A DNA stretch of 56,474 nt from Chromatiales bacterium (GCA_028284585.1 JANQRK010000062.1:1-56474); one strand, 5' to 3'. Shown: positions 37,993-46,965, numbered from the stretch's first letter. The notes: a model not told the origin generated them from the letters alone. Made by a program: numbers and translations.

Positions 37993-39960
37993 ATGACGAA
38001 GCGGAATTCCAGCGTCGATTTTGGTTTGTATGCCCTTTTCATCGCGATTGGTGGCATCGGCCTCGCATTTTTCATCAACCAGCGGCAGTTGCAGCAAAAC
38101 GCGGACTCGGTCAACGGCACCGAACCTGCCCCAGTGGTTGAAGAGGTTTCGCGGGCCGAGGCATGGGGTGCCAGACGCCCGTCCCCTCTAACGGCAGATG
38201 ACGACGACACAGATCCCGTGAGCTTTGCCGTGGAGCCGCCCCACATCATCAAATTGGGCTGGGGATGGAGCCAGTCGCGGGCCGAAGCGATCCCCACGGT
38301 TTGCGTCGTGTTCGAGGAAGTGGACCGCGACAACGCACAGGACAGCACGATCAGGATCTCCGAAGTGCGCGACAGTTATGCGATGTCGAAAGAGATGAAG
38401 GTCTCTGCCGCCGTTTCGGTGAAAACGATTGTGGCCAGCGGGTCGGGAAAGGCAGAATACGCCAAGAATTCCAGCGTCTCTTCGACTGCCGTAAATTACC
38501 TCGTCAGTGCCGAAGTGATGAACGCCACCAAATTTGCGGGGCCCACGGACGAACCGACCACGACGCGCAGGGCCGCCGTGCGACTGACCGACGACGCAGC
38601 AACACTCGCTCGCCGGAACCTAGAGGCGTTTCAAGACATATGCGGCGAGGGGTATGTGTCATCCGTCAAAACGGGTGCCCGGGCCTACATGCTGGCCTCC
38701 ACCAAAACATCGTCCAGCGAAGATCGCGAGAGCGTCCGTGCCTCTGCCGAAGGCAGCGGCTGGGGCGTCAAAGTCTCTGCCGCCGCAAGCGGATCAGACA
38801 GCACGTCATCGTCAAAATTCGAACGGACGCTGTCTTTCTACCAACAAGGCGGGAATGCTGCTGACGGGGTGATGACAAAGACCAAGGTGACGGTGTTCGA
38901 AGGTGGCGAAACCAAAGAGGTAGAGGTCGAATTCCCCGCATCTGATCTGCCCTCCGACGCCACCGAGGGCATTGCCCGGATCAAGAAACTGGCCGAAACC
39001 GCCGCACGGGCAGGCAAGATATTCGAGGCTAGCATCACGCCGTATCAGGTGCTCGAAAACTTCCCGCGCAACGCCGACATCCTGGCCGATGAGGCGGAAC
39101 AGGACGAAATCGCAGCGACATGGGGGGCCTATGCGACCCTTTATTCAGATCTGAAGCATGTTCTTGAGGAACCACAGGACTATGCTGTGCCGATACGGCG
39201 ATGCAGCGACAAAGATGATTGCAAGGTGGAGTTTGAAGCTGTCGCCGACAACGCCGAAGCGATTGCGATGGTCGAACAGCTTCAGGATATGGTTCTGATC
39301 GGACGAGACATGATCGAGGACGCGGCAGAGCATTGCCTGCAAGCGGAAGAGCACTGCCTCTTCGACATCAAGTCGATCAGATCACCCTATTCCGTGCGCG
39401 CCTCGATGCCGATCCCGATCCCCTTGGAAGAAGTTGTGCCAACTGCGGCCAAGACCGCGGCGGCTCGCACTATGGACATTGCTGTGGAAAGCCTGACGAA
39501 ACATCCTTTGCACGTGTACGAGCAAATTGCGGCGGTAGGAAACGGGTGGAAGAACTTTAAAGCGGCTGATGCCGCTGCAGAGGCCGGTCAGGGCAAGACC
39601 CTGCAACAAAACATAGACGCCATCGATATAGACGACCACCTGACCCTGCATCTGAGGGAGCCAAGCCAGGGGCGTTGTGTCTACGGGGCGCGGACGCCGG
39701 GTTGCATTTCCAATGCAGAGGTGCGGGGATGGGCCGCCCGCACCGGGCTGTTGACCAAAGTCACCAGCGACCCGAGCGAGGTAAGATCGGCACTGAGAAC
39801 TTGTGGTGTTTCCGATGACATGGTCCTAACCGGAGAGGCCGACGATGCCTCAGCCCCCACGATCTGGTTCCCAGTGGGCGTATCTTTTGATAGCGACGGA
39901 ATGCCAGTCTGTGACAAGCTTGCCGACGCCCTGAAGGTGCCAAAGGGGGAAGAGGGATGA
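37993..39960 (+). CDS. Membrane-anchored MACPF-like (perforin-fold) candidate, function unknown
   Basis: A 655-residue protein: a short cytoplasmic start, one hydrophobic helix (about 11-31, FGLYALFIAIGGIGLAFFI) and a large extracytoplasmic body. Around residue 210-300 the order is LEAFQDICGEGYVSSVKTGA, a Ser/Thr-rich stretch, an Ala/Gly/Ser amphipathic stretch (WGVKVSAAASGSDS) and FERTLSFYQQGG. This resembles the core of MACPF/CDC proteins: a G-[TED]-x-[YF]-(V/I)-S-S motif followed by the second pore hairpin. A similar alternating stretch (VSAAVSVKTIVASGSGKAEY) precedes it, where the first hairpin would be. ITPYQVLENFP and a helical YSDLKHVLEEP segment follow, as I recall from bacterial relatives. 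Several Cys are present. No chaperone or immunity gene is adjacent. The fold assignment is inference. Confidence 0.6.
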   Translation: MTKRNSSVDFGLYALFIAIGGIGLAFFINQRQLQQNADSVNGTEPAPVVEEVSRAEAWGARRPSPLTADDDDTDPVSFAVEPPHIIKLGWGWSQSRAEAIPTVCVVFEEVDRDNAQDSTIRISEVRDSYAMSKEMKVSAAVSVKTIVASGSGKAEYAKNSSVSSTAVNYLVSAEVMNATKFAGPTDEPTTTRRAAVRLTDDAATLARRNLEAFQDICGEGYVSSVKTGARAYMLASTKTSSSEDRESVRASAEGSGWGVKVSAAASGSDSTSSSKFERTLSFYQQGGNAADGVMTKTKVTVFEGGETKEVEVEFPASDLPSDATEGIARIKKLAETAARAGKIFEASITPYQVLENFPRNADILADEAEQDEIAATWGAYATLYSDLKHVLEEPQDYAVPIRRCSDKDDCKVEFEAVADNAEAIAMVEQLQDMVLIGRDMIEDAAEHCLQAEEHCLFDIKSIRSPYSVRASMPIPIPLEEVVPTAAKTAAARTMDIAVESLTKHPLHVYEQIAAVGNGWKNFKAADAAAEAGQGKTLQQNIDAIDIDDHLTLHLREPSQGRCVYGARTPGCISNAEVRGWAARTGLLTKVTSDPSEVRSALRTCGVSDDMVLTGEADDASAPTIWFPVGVSFDSDGMPVCDKLADALKVPKGEEG

Positions 39961-40124
39961 TGCTCCTGACCTTGCCTGGCTCAATGACCCATAGCCTCGC
40001 GCCGAGATAACACTACTGGATTGCATTGCCCGGCTGGCAGCGCTGGTGCCGAAACCGCGGGCTAACCTGACCGGTTGGACATACCCTGAGTGGGTCCGTC
40101 CAGAAGAATCTTGTCATCATCCGC

Positions 40125-40676
40125 TCATAGTTGAAGGGTGGAGTTCGCCAGATTCTGAATGAGCGGAGAGCCTGGTTCTTGCAGTGCGCTGAGGTGGGTG
40201 GAGTCGTCGTAGAGTTGCCGGTCCTGCCAGCAACGAAGAAACGATACGAATCCACGAGAAAGCCAGCGCGCGAATGACGGCCTGATGGGATTGTCCGCGC
40301 TCACGCCGTTGCTGGTAGAACGTCTGCGCCCAGAACGACGATGGATCGACATGTTGGCCCACTCGATGAAGGTCTGGCGAAGAAACTTCGGACAGCGCCA
40401 GTGGACTGACCATTGTTTGCCGCTACGCTCGGTCACCGGTGCGATGCTGGAGTACTTCTGGATGTCCGCAGCACTGGCGTAGCGCTTGCGCTGGTCACCG
40501 AAGGCCATCGTGAGCCGAGGTACCAGGGCCTCTCCGGCACCAGGCAGCGCATGGAACAGCTCGAAGTCGGGATGGCTCTGGCAACTCGTCGAGGAATACT
40601 ACCCAGCGTTCAGACGCATTTGGCGGCGCAGGGCACGGACTTGCCGGGGTATGTCGGGGAGGCGTTGGAAGACTAA
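40125..40676 (-). pseudogene. Degenerate IS110-family transposase (C-terminal half)
   Basis: Minus-strand reading gives DFELFHALPGAGEALVPRL, then FGDQRKRYASAADIQKYSSI and VTERSG, then CPKFLRQTFIEWA, the Transposase_20 domain of IS110 elements. At about 40340 the frame shifts (FWAQTFYQQRRERGQSHQA is in a second frame) and shifts back near RCWQDRQLYDD. A stop codon interrupts the helical linker upstream (RRQMRLNAG then stop). The N-terminal DEDD domain is absent. The copy is inactive. Ends are not recognisable. Confidence 0.85.
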
Positions 40677-41005
40677 CTCAAGTGCGGGCGTATTGAGCAT
40701 GGTTTTCTGCGGGTTGCGCTACGACACCTGTCATGCCGAGCACCTGATCAACACGATTCTGGTCTGCGACGCCAGCGGCGCGGCAACGTTGGCGGCTGGC
40801 CTGGTGGCCGGCGAATAGAGAAGAACGCGTCCTCGAACGGATTGCCGGGATGGGTTCGTGCGCCAAGATGCCGGCCAGATGCCGTTCGCTGGTCTAAGGG
40901 GCGGCCGAACGCTGGTGTCGATGGCAGGGATCAGGCGATTTAGTTAGCGGGAAAGGCCGTTCTCACTGCCTATTCCACAGTGGCTGCGGCGGATGCTTAC
41001 AGTGG
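40677..41005. other. 329-bp gap, no recognisable content
   Basis: Lies between the IS110 relic and a small open frame. Both strands carry short frames without protein character. It could be older remains of the element or its target. Nothing further can be supported. Confidence 0.3.
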
Positions 41006-41155
41006 ATGTTGCTCATTTTCGCTCTGTTGACTTTGGGAGGTGTTGGAGGCGGACAAGAATGCCTTGAAAACCAAGCCCGACAGTTACAGCAGGACATCCA
41101 AGAGCTGAAACAAAAGACGGAGCAGCCTGAGTCGGTCCAATTTCCGCTAAAATAA
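41006..41155 (+). CDS. Possible 49-residue exported coiled-coil peptide
   Basis: ATG at 41006 opens a 49-codon frame: a short hydrophobic start (MLLIFALLTLGGVGGGQ) followed by a Gln/Glu/Lys-rich helix (RQLQQDIQELKQKTEQ) with heptad-like spacing, and a TAA stop 28 bp before the methyltransferase start. The composition (signal-like then helix) looks like a real small envelope protein, perhaps the surviving end of a larger one. The ribosome-binding site is weak. No family recognised. Confidence 0.35.
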   Translation: MLLIFALLTLGGVGGGQECLENQARQLQQDIQELKQKTEQPESVQFPLK

Positions 41156-41183
41156 AAAACATCCTGTCAATGGCTGTGCAACC

Positions 41184-42134
41184 GTGGTCAACAATAAAGT
41201 CAAGCCAGATTGGGCGGGTGACGATAAGCTATCCCGCTTTGTCAATCTGCTGATTCAGACGAAGCCAATTTACAGTGTCATGAAGATTCAGGCCCGCAAG
41301 GTACTGATTAAGACCGCAGAAAAGAATGGTATCCCTTGGCGGGAAACACGGAAGGCCTACGAAGCTTCGGGCATAGACCAAACGCTGACAGAAGTCGCCA
41401 ACCCTAGCATCACCTACCCAGACTATTACCAAGTCCCGTTTCACGCTTACGACGAAGGCAACCTGTGCTGGCCCGCCGCCTTTGAGGCCGAATCTGCTAC
41501 CCATTCAATGGCGTTGCGCGTATGGCCCGATGAAGTCCTGACCTGGCAAGCGGCCCAAGACCGATTGCGCAGTAGCTTTCACGAGGTGCTTGCGCAGCAC
41601 GGGCCGTCGTCCGTTCACGATATTCTTGATATCGGTTGCTCTGTTGGAATATCAACGCGGGCTATCCACGATTATTACGCACAAAAGCAGGGTGGTTCTG
41701 TGCGGACGGTGGGGCTAGATTTGTCGCCACATATGCTGGCCGTTGCAAAAGTAAAGGATGAGGGCGGTCGCATTTCCCAATGGATTCACGCCAAAGCCGA
41801 GGATACTGGGCTCACAGATTCCTCGTTTGAACTAGTCACTATGCAGTTTGTTATTCATGAGCTGCCACGCCACATTACAGAGGCTATTTTCAAAGAGGCC
41901 TATCGACTGCTCAGGCCCGGTGGCTGTCTGGCGATGGTCGACAATAACCCGCAGTCGCCCGTTATTCAGAACCTGCCACCCGTACTCTTCACGCTGATGA
42001 AGAGCACAGAACCCTGGTCAGATGACTATTACACGTTTGATGTAGAAGCCGCTCTGATCAGGAGCGGTTTTGAGCCTGTGGTTACTATCGCCAGTGATCC
42101 TCGCCACCGAACGCTAGTGGGCCGAAAGCTGTAG
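41184..42134 (+). CDS. SAM-dependent methyltransferase, class I
   Basis: A 316-residue protein starting at GTG 41184. The Rossmann-type methyltransferase core covers about 140-260: motif I is ILDIGCSVGISTRAI, motif II is TVGLDLSPHMLAVA, and motif IV/V is LVTMQFVIHELPRH followed by RLLRPGGCLAMVD. This is Methyltransf_11 type. The N-terminal 120 residues have no recognised domain. It sits in the island of insertion-sequence relics and may be a late arrival. Substrate unknown; O-methylation of a surface sugar would fit the neighbourhood. Confidence 0.85.
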   Translation: MVNNKVKPDWAGDDKLSRFVNLLIQTKPIYSVMKIQARKVLIKTAEKNGIPWRETRKAYEASGIDQTLTEVANPSITYPDYYQVPFHAYDEGNLCWPAAFEAESATHSMALRVWPDEVLTWQAAQDRLRSSFHEVLAQHGPSSVHDILDIGCSVGISTRAIHDYYAQKQGGSVRTVGLDLSPHMLAVAKVKDEGGRISQWIHAKAEDTGLTDSSFELVTMQFVIHELPRHITEAIFKEAYRLLRPGGCLAMVDNNPQSPVIQNLPPVLFTLMKSTEPWSDDYYTFDVEAALIRSGFEPVVTIASDPRHRTLVGRKL

Positions 42135-42370
42135 GAAATAAAACCTCTTCTGGAACTGGTGTTCGTGCAGGACCTGCGAGCTTGAACTCAGTGAAGCCGT
42201 TATGGAGAGCCGGTTGCGCGGCGCATCCTGAGTATTCGTTGACAAGCTCAAGCGCACCCGCGGATTAGGAGCTGCGGAAACAAGCATCGAATGCTTCGGA
42301 GTATCTATCCGTAATCAGCAGGTGCATGTTCCTACGTAGTGAGCAGCCTCACTGTCATACGGAACGGGGC

Positions 42371-42742
42371 AACTATAACGGGGTGTTCGCCCCGAACAGC
42401 AAGTACCGCGCGCGGGTGAAACGGGCCAATCGGGGCAGGGGAGCCGGCATGCCATGACCGCGGATCCGGAGGAGCGGACACCGGCCGAACGCCGCACCGC
42501 AGTGACTCGGGCTCAACGCCTCAAGCGGGTATTACTCCGGGCATCCTGCCCTCCGTCCTTCGGGTCAGCCGGTGGCTGTGCCAAATCGCTCCAGGCGATT
42601 TGGTGGCGGAGCAGTGCGGATCATCGCGTGCATCGAGAAGATTCACGCCCATCTGGATGCAAAAGCTTCGGAACCCAAAGTTCCGCGGCGGCCGCAATGC
42701 CGGGCGCCGCAGCAGCAGGGGCTGTTTGACGAGACGGGGTGA
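42371..42742 (+). pseudogene. Degenerate IS91-family (Y2) transposase, C-terminal end
   Basis: Three plus-strand frames in succession rebuild the end of an IS91-type transposase: NYNGVFAPNSKYRARVK, then ERTPAERRTAVTRAQRLKRV, then GGGAVRIIACIE joined to KIHAHLDAKASEPK and ending GLFDETG-stop at 42742. The usual IEDPAVI segment is shortened, and a palindromic insert replaces the zinc-finger-like CxxCGG region. Local GC is higher than in the neighbours. Inactive relic; no ends recognised. Confidence 0.75.
42581..42603. repeat. Perfect 9-bp hairpin inside the IS91 relic
   Basis: CCAAATCGC, five-base loop TCCAG, then GCGATTTGG. It lies exactly where the transposase frame is interrupted, so it may belong to a short palindromic element (starting near 42540, with CTGCCCTCCGTCC) inserted into the relic. 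No T-run follows, so it is not an obvious terminator. Confidence 0.5.
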
Positions 42743-43025
42743 CCCTAGGATGACCTCGTTCGGGCTGGGGCGTCAGCGGCACAGCCATGGCGGCGGCTGG
42801 CCGGGAACCCGGCGAGGAGGGCGAAAGCGCGTCGGCGTGGCCGTCGTTGGGCAGAATTAGGAAGACGTGTGATGCCGATCTGCACGCTGGTGGGCGAGCC
42901 GGCGTGTCCGGCCGACGGCGGGTGCCCGGGCCGATCAGGCGAGACTGCCCGCTACGAGCCACCGAAGAGATCGTTTACACCGCCTATGCGCGAGCCTGCA
43001 ACAGGTACTGGAAGTCTGGTGCACA

Positions 43026-43400
43026 GCTTGGGATGCTCAATTGGAGATTGTGTCTATGCCCCACGAACTGGCTATCAGTGCGAGTCCCATGATCGGACAA
43101 CCCTGGACCAGTCATCCTGCGTTTGGTCTGACCAAGATCAACACCGAGTTTGCCTACCAAGATCTAACCAATCCTATCTCGGCTATGAGTGAAGCTGCGA
43201 TCTGGCTCCGAGAGAATGGCATCGGCGAGCGCGGCGAACGGGCATTGTAAGATCCCTTCAACAACCAAGCAGAAGATCAGTCATTGGCCGCTTGGGATAA
43301 GTTGCGAACTGAGTTTCAAGAGCCAGAGTTCTCTCGTACCCCTGGCTTTACTGGTAGCTATAGCGGGCCTGGTGGATCGAAGAGAAAAACCGACTGGTAA
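43026..43400 (+). pseudogene. C-terminal relic of an NAD(P)-dependent epimerase/reductase
   Basis: One continuous plus-strand frame reads AWDAQLEIVSMPHELA, then GQPWTSHPAFGLTKINTEFA, then AMSEAAIWLRENG, one TAA stop at 43248, and on through DPFNNQAEDQSLAAWDKLRTEF to a second stop at 43398. The pattern (T-x-K-I-x-x-E-x-x-Y, a WLREN helix, then DPFxxxAEDxxxAAW) is the C-terminal part of extended SDR epimerase-type proteins. The nucleotide-binding N-terminus is missing. Original substrate unknown. Confidence 0.55.
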
Positions 43401-43467
43401 GAAGACATCTGGCTCGTTACTTTTTCGTGACACATGCTTTATGCTTTCCCGAATCGCTCACGGTTGA

Positions 43468-45717
43468 GTGGGTCTTTGCCGGAGGGGGCAAACCATCAGC
43501 GAAAGTATCGTTTCCCACCCACAATCAAAGGGTGTCAGTCTTCGAGCGGTTTTTGACTATGCACGCTTTGGCTTAGATCTGGTATGGGCCCTCACCCAAC
43601 TACCTCGGGCCATTGCCACCACGCCGGAAACCGCCGCGCACTGCGCGCAAGCCCCTATGGCGTTGGGTGTAAATGTAGCCGGTGCTGAGTCACCTGCTTA
43701 CGATGACTATGTTGTTAAGCAACTCCATGAGCTGGGGATACGGCATGTTCGCATGGCTTGGTCGCCAGCATCAGCGCGCTTTACCGAACGACTTTTCCAA
43801 CGCCTGATCGAAGAGCGATTTTCGGTAATGGTCGCTTTGCTACCCGTACCAGAGACCGCAGGGAAGTTGGCATTCGATAACGATGCTCAATCAGAATGGC
43901 GCGCCTTTGTACGCGGTTTCGTACAGCGTCACGGCTATCAAGTAGATGCACTAGAAATAGGTAATGCGCCCAATCGACCCAAATGGTCCGGCTATACACC
44001 CAGAAGCTATTTAACTGCTTGGAAGATTGCCATCGAAGAAGCGCGAGGTCTTAATGCCCCCATCGCTGGCCCCAATATTTCTGACTTCGAGCCCTTCTTT
44101 AATATCGCATACCTGCGCAGTATGCGGCGGATAGGGCCTGCGCCAGATATCCAAACGGACAATCTGTTCGTCGAACGTGCTGTCCAACCCGAAGCATACG
44201 ATCCTAGCGCCATGGGGCGACTGTTAAAAAACATAATGCGCTTCAACCTGGCCAAGAAGATCCGCGTCCTGACAGACATAGCAACGCGCATCGGTATCGA
44301 TGAAACCTATTGTTCCTATACCTGTTGGACCCAAGCAAGGTTAGCCCGTTGGACGGCCGAACCCGAGCGTAAAGGTGCAGATTATTTGTCTCGATATCTG
44401 CTCATCGCAGCTGCAACCGGCAGGTTGAGCAGACTTTATTGGGGGCCGTTAATCGATTTCCGAGACGGCTTGATCGACTGTGGTTGCAGCGACTACCCGG
44501 TGGTCGACAATGTCGCTCACTATCAAAGCGTGCGCGGAGATCTGGCAGACTTTCGACACCAACCTACTTTTTGGGCATTTAAGTTTTTCTCCCAACTATT
44601 ACGCGATGCGCAGTGTCACAGGGCATTCACTACAGGCGCTGGCTTGTACTGCTTTGTATTGGCAGATGCCGATCAAGTGCACCACGTTTATTTCTCCCTG
44701 GACCGGACGATATTCAAACTAGGCGCTTTGTACGCAAACCTCGATCAAGCCGAAGTCAGAGATACGCAGGGGCGAATACTCGATAGGTTCAATGGTCTAG
44801 TGGGTGAAAGTCCCGTCGTCATCACGTTGTCGGAGAAAGCCGCGTTACCTGAGGATCTCTTGCGGCGCTTAGCGCCATTAGGGGGAGCAGATGTCGTGCA
44901 TGGGCTCAACAAGTCCGATCAAGCCTCGGAGTTTTCCGATGTCAATTGGCACGGCGTCGTTAGCACGGCATCTACAGACTCACAACTGACGCCCTACTCC
45001 ATCGATTCGCTCCAGCCCATTCGAGCCTTACGCGATAAGCGCAACAAACTTTGGACCGTGCGCTCACCGAGCCACAATCGAGACTTGGTAATAAAACTCA
45101 ACCGCGCCACCGGTGCGCGGCGGTTAAGCTACCTGTTCGGCAAGAGCAAAGCGTTACGGCATTGGAACAACGCCACGGAAATGCTACGACGCGGCGTCTC
45201 CACACCCACACCTGTGGCTTTTTTTGAACGTCACCGCTTTCGCGGTGTACGTGCAAACTATTACGTGGCCGAATTTGTCGACGATTCTTTTACTGCCCGA
45301 GATATTTTTGCCGCTATAAAGAATGGCGATGCTGAGTACCGCGGCATCCAAACTCAAGACTGGCTACAAGTCTTGGCTGAATTTGTCGGCTTCATGCATC
45401 GTCGAAGAATCGTGCATCGTGATCTATCAGCAGGAAACTTGTTGATTCAACTGCACGACGGTGAACCCTTGGTGTCGGTAATCGACATCGGTCGTGCAAC
45501 CATCGACTCAAACGCTAGTATTCTGCTCGACTTACAGCGCATCTGTTACAAACTAGACTGGCCGAATCGCCAGGCTTTTATAAAGCACTACAAAAAGGCC
45601 AGCCCTCGCAGTAGCACGCGATTCTGGCGGTTGGCTTGCCATGCTTATGACTTCAAACTAGATTGGAAGCGCGCACTCAAGCGTGCGTTGAGAGGCAAAC
45701 GCAAAGCAACCAAGTAG
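43468..45717 (+). CDS. Glycosidase-like TIM barrel fused to an LPS-type kinase
   Basis: A 749-residue fusion starting at GTG 43468; the start is uncertain because no strong site is seen. Residues about 60-440 resemble a clan-A glycoside hydrolase barrel of GH39/GH5 type: LGIRHVRMAWSP early, LEIGNAPNRP at the strand-4 position, KKIRVLTDIATRIG at strand 7 and RLYWGPLIDFRDGLID at strand 8. The acid/base Glu of the usual NEPN is Ala (Ala167) and the nucleophile Glu of the usual TE is Asp (Asp270), so hydrolysis is doubtful. Residues about 525-735 are a kinase domain of the WaaP/InaA group with HRDLSAGNLL at about 650 and VIDIGRATID. It probably recognises a core sugar with the barrel and phosphorylates it, which is inference. 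Confidence 0.75.
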   Translation: MGLCRRGQTISESIVSHPQSKGVSLRAVFDYARFGLDLVWALTQLPRAIATTPETAAHCAQAPMALGVNVAGAESPAYDDYVVKQLHELGIRHVRMAWSPASARFTERLFQRLIEERFSVMVALLPVPETAGKLAFDNDAQSEWRAFVRGFVQRHGYQVDALEIGNAPNRPKWSGYTPRSYLTAWKIAIEEARGLNAPIAGPNISDFEPFFNIAYLRSMRRIGPAPDIQTDNLFVERAVQPEAYDPSAMGRLLKNIMRFNLAKKIRVLTDIATRIGIDETYCSYTCWTQARLARWTAEPERKGADYLSRYLLIAAATGRLSRLYWGPLIDFRDGLIDCGCSDYPVVDNVAHYQSVRGDLADFRHQPTFWAFKFFSQLLRDAQCHRAFTTGAGLYCFVLADADQVHHVYFSLDRTIFKLGALYANLDQAEVRDTQGRILDRFNGLVGESPVVITLSEKAALPEDLLRRLAPLGGADVVHGLNKSDQASEFSDVNWHGVVSTASTDSQLTPYSIDSLQPIRALRDKRNKLWTVRSPSHNRDLVIKLNRATGARRLSYLFGKSKALRHWNNATEMLRRGVSTPTPVAFFERHRFRGVRANYYVAEFVDDSFTARDIFAAIKNGDAEYRGIQTQDWLQVLAEFVGFMHRRRIVHRDLSAGNLLIQLHDGEPLVSVIDIGRATIDSNASILLDLQRICYKLDWPNRQAFIKHYKKASPRSSTRFWRLACHAYDFKLDWKRALKRALRGKRKATK

Positions 45718-45736
45718 CCAGCAGTTTGGCTAAGGC

Positions 45737-46165
45737 ATGAGCACCAGCAATATAGTTAATGCAATCCAACTGATCACTGGTTTGGCTGCGGTCGTCGGCT
45801 TAGTCGTGGTGTTTGTTGAGTTACACCAAGTAAAATCCTTGAGCTTGGCCGATATCACTAGTGAGGGTTATACCGAAGCCATCGCTGACTGTCGTGCCGA
45901 GGTGGGTGATAAACCGGCGCCAATTTTGGCCAATTCTTTCACTCGCGCGACTGACTTACAGCCGGAAGAGATGGTGGTTTTACACGCCTACGTCAACAGC
46001 AAAATTGCTCAGGTGTTGCGCCTTCGTGCGCTAGAAACGGTGGCAGATTTCGGCGTTCCCTGGCAGGTAGTTGCTCAACAACAGTTCAGTGCTGTCCTCT
46101 CTTTTGAGCCAGGCAAGGCTTGGTTTGAGCAACACCTCGAAGCAAGTCTCCTGTGCAAGTCCTGA
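45737..46165 (+). CDS. Small membrane protein of unknown function
   Basis: A 142-residue protein with one N-terminal transmembrane helix (about 8-29, IQLITGLAAVVGLVVVFVEL) and a helical soluble domain of about 110 residues. This helix-then-linker plan is common in small uncharacterised membrane proteins of proteobacteria. Start ATG 45737 lies 19 bp after the fusion gene. Its stop overlaps the next gene's GTG start by 13 bp, so the three genes form one unit and a function with the kinases is plausible. No catalytic motif is seen. Confidence 0.7.
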   Translation: MSTSNIVNAIQLITGLAAVVGLVVVFVELHQVKSLSLADITSEGYTEAIADCRAEVGDKPAPILANSFTRATDLQPEEMVVLHAYVNSKIAQVLRLRALETVADFGVPWQVVAQQQFSAVLSFEPGKAWFEQHLEASLLCKS

Positions 46166-46860
46166 ACAAAAAAGAACTGCAACAGTTCATAAAAAAGCAC
46201 CAGGTGATTTGTGGCACTGAGGAGCGCCCCGCGTTAATGCTGACCCCAGACAATCAAATCGTGAAGGCCTTTTATCGCCGTAAACGTTTTTCCAGGTCGA
46301 CTTTTCTCCCTCAGGCAAAACGATTTGTGGCTAACTGTCGCAAGCTATTGGAAAGAAACGTTCGCGGTCCAGTCGCACGCGAGGTTATTTATTGCCCCGA
46401 CATACCTGTGCACATGGTGGTTTATGAGCGACTCGAGGGGCAGGATCTGAGGGAACTTTGTGCCGAGACCGATAGCGATTGCCTGGACATTCTGCCTGAT
46501 TATCTGGCATCCCTTCATAGCAAGGGTATTTACTTTCGGGCAATTCACCTCGGCAATGTTTTGTTCGGTGCAGACGATCTGGCCATTATCGACGTTTCAG
46601 ATCTGCGTGCGTACAACAGCCCGCTAGGTATTTTTCAGCGCGCCAGAAACCTTGCCCACTTGCTTAACACCAAAGATGACAAGTCATACTTCGTCAGCTA
46701 CGGCGTTTCGCGGTTCGTCCAGAGATATGAACGCTGTGCGGAATTTAGTGGATTCAGACGATTTTTGTTCCGAAATCGCCTACGACTGAGACTCGATTCA
46801 GATGTCCTGGATGAGCTCGCGAAGCAATCAAATTTAGAGGGAACCTCCGACACCAACTAG
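46153..46860 (+). CDS. Kinase-fold protein of the toluene-tolerance/LPS-kinase group, altered catalytic loop
   Basis: A 235-residue protein read from GTG 46153, overlapping the preceding gene. The fold is kinase-like: an ATP-site segment NQIVKAFYRR, a hinge HMVVYERLEGQDL, and a loop IYFRAIHLGNVLFG followed by AIIDVSDLR. In canonical LPS kinases the loop reads H-x-D-x-x-x-x-N; here the H and D positions are F and A, while the Asn and the later Asp remain. The same YFR-x-x-HLGN form occurs in Pseudomonas proteins annotated toluene tolerance protein, so the change is a family trait. Whether it phosphorylates anything is unknown. Confidence 0.75.
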   Translation: MQVLNKKELQQFIKKHQVICGTEERPALMLTPDNQIVKAFYRRKRFSRSTFLPQAKRFVANCRKLLERNVRGPVAREVIYCPDIPVHMVVYERLEGQDLRELCAETDSDCLDILPDYLASLHSKGIYFRAIHLGNVLFGADDLAIIDVSDLRAYNSPLGIFQRARNLAHLLNTKDDKSYFVSYGVSRFVQRYERCAEFSGFRRFLFRNRLRLRLDSDVLDELAKQSNLEGTSDTN

Positions 46861-46965
46861 GCTGTCGTAGAGCCTTGCGACTACGCGAGCGATCATTGAA
46901 CCCCATCTGTTACCCATGACCGCGACTTTCTATGCTTCCGTCCTTGATTCGACGAGGGGCATCTG

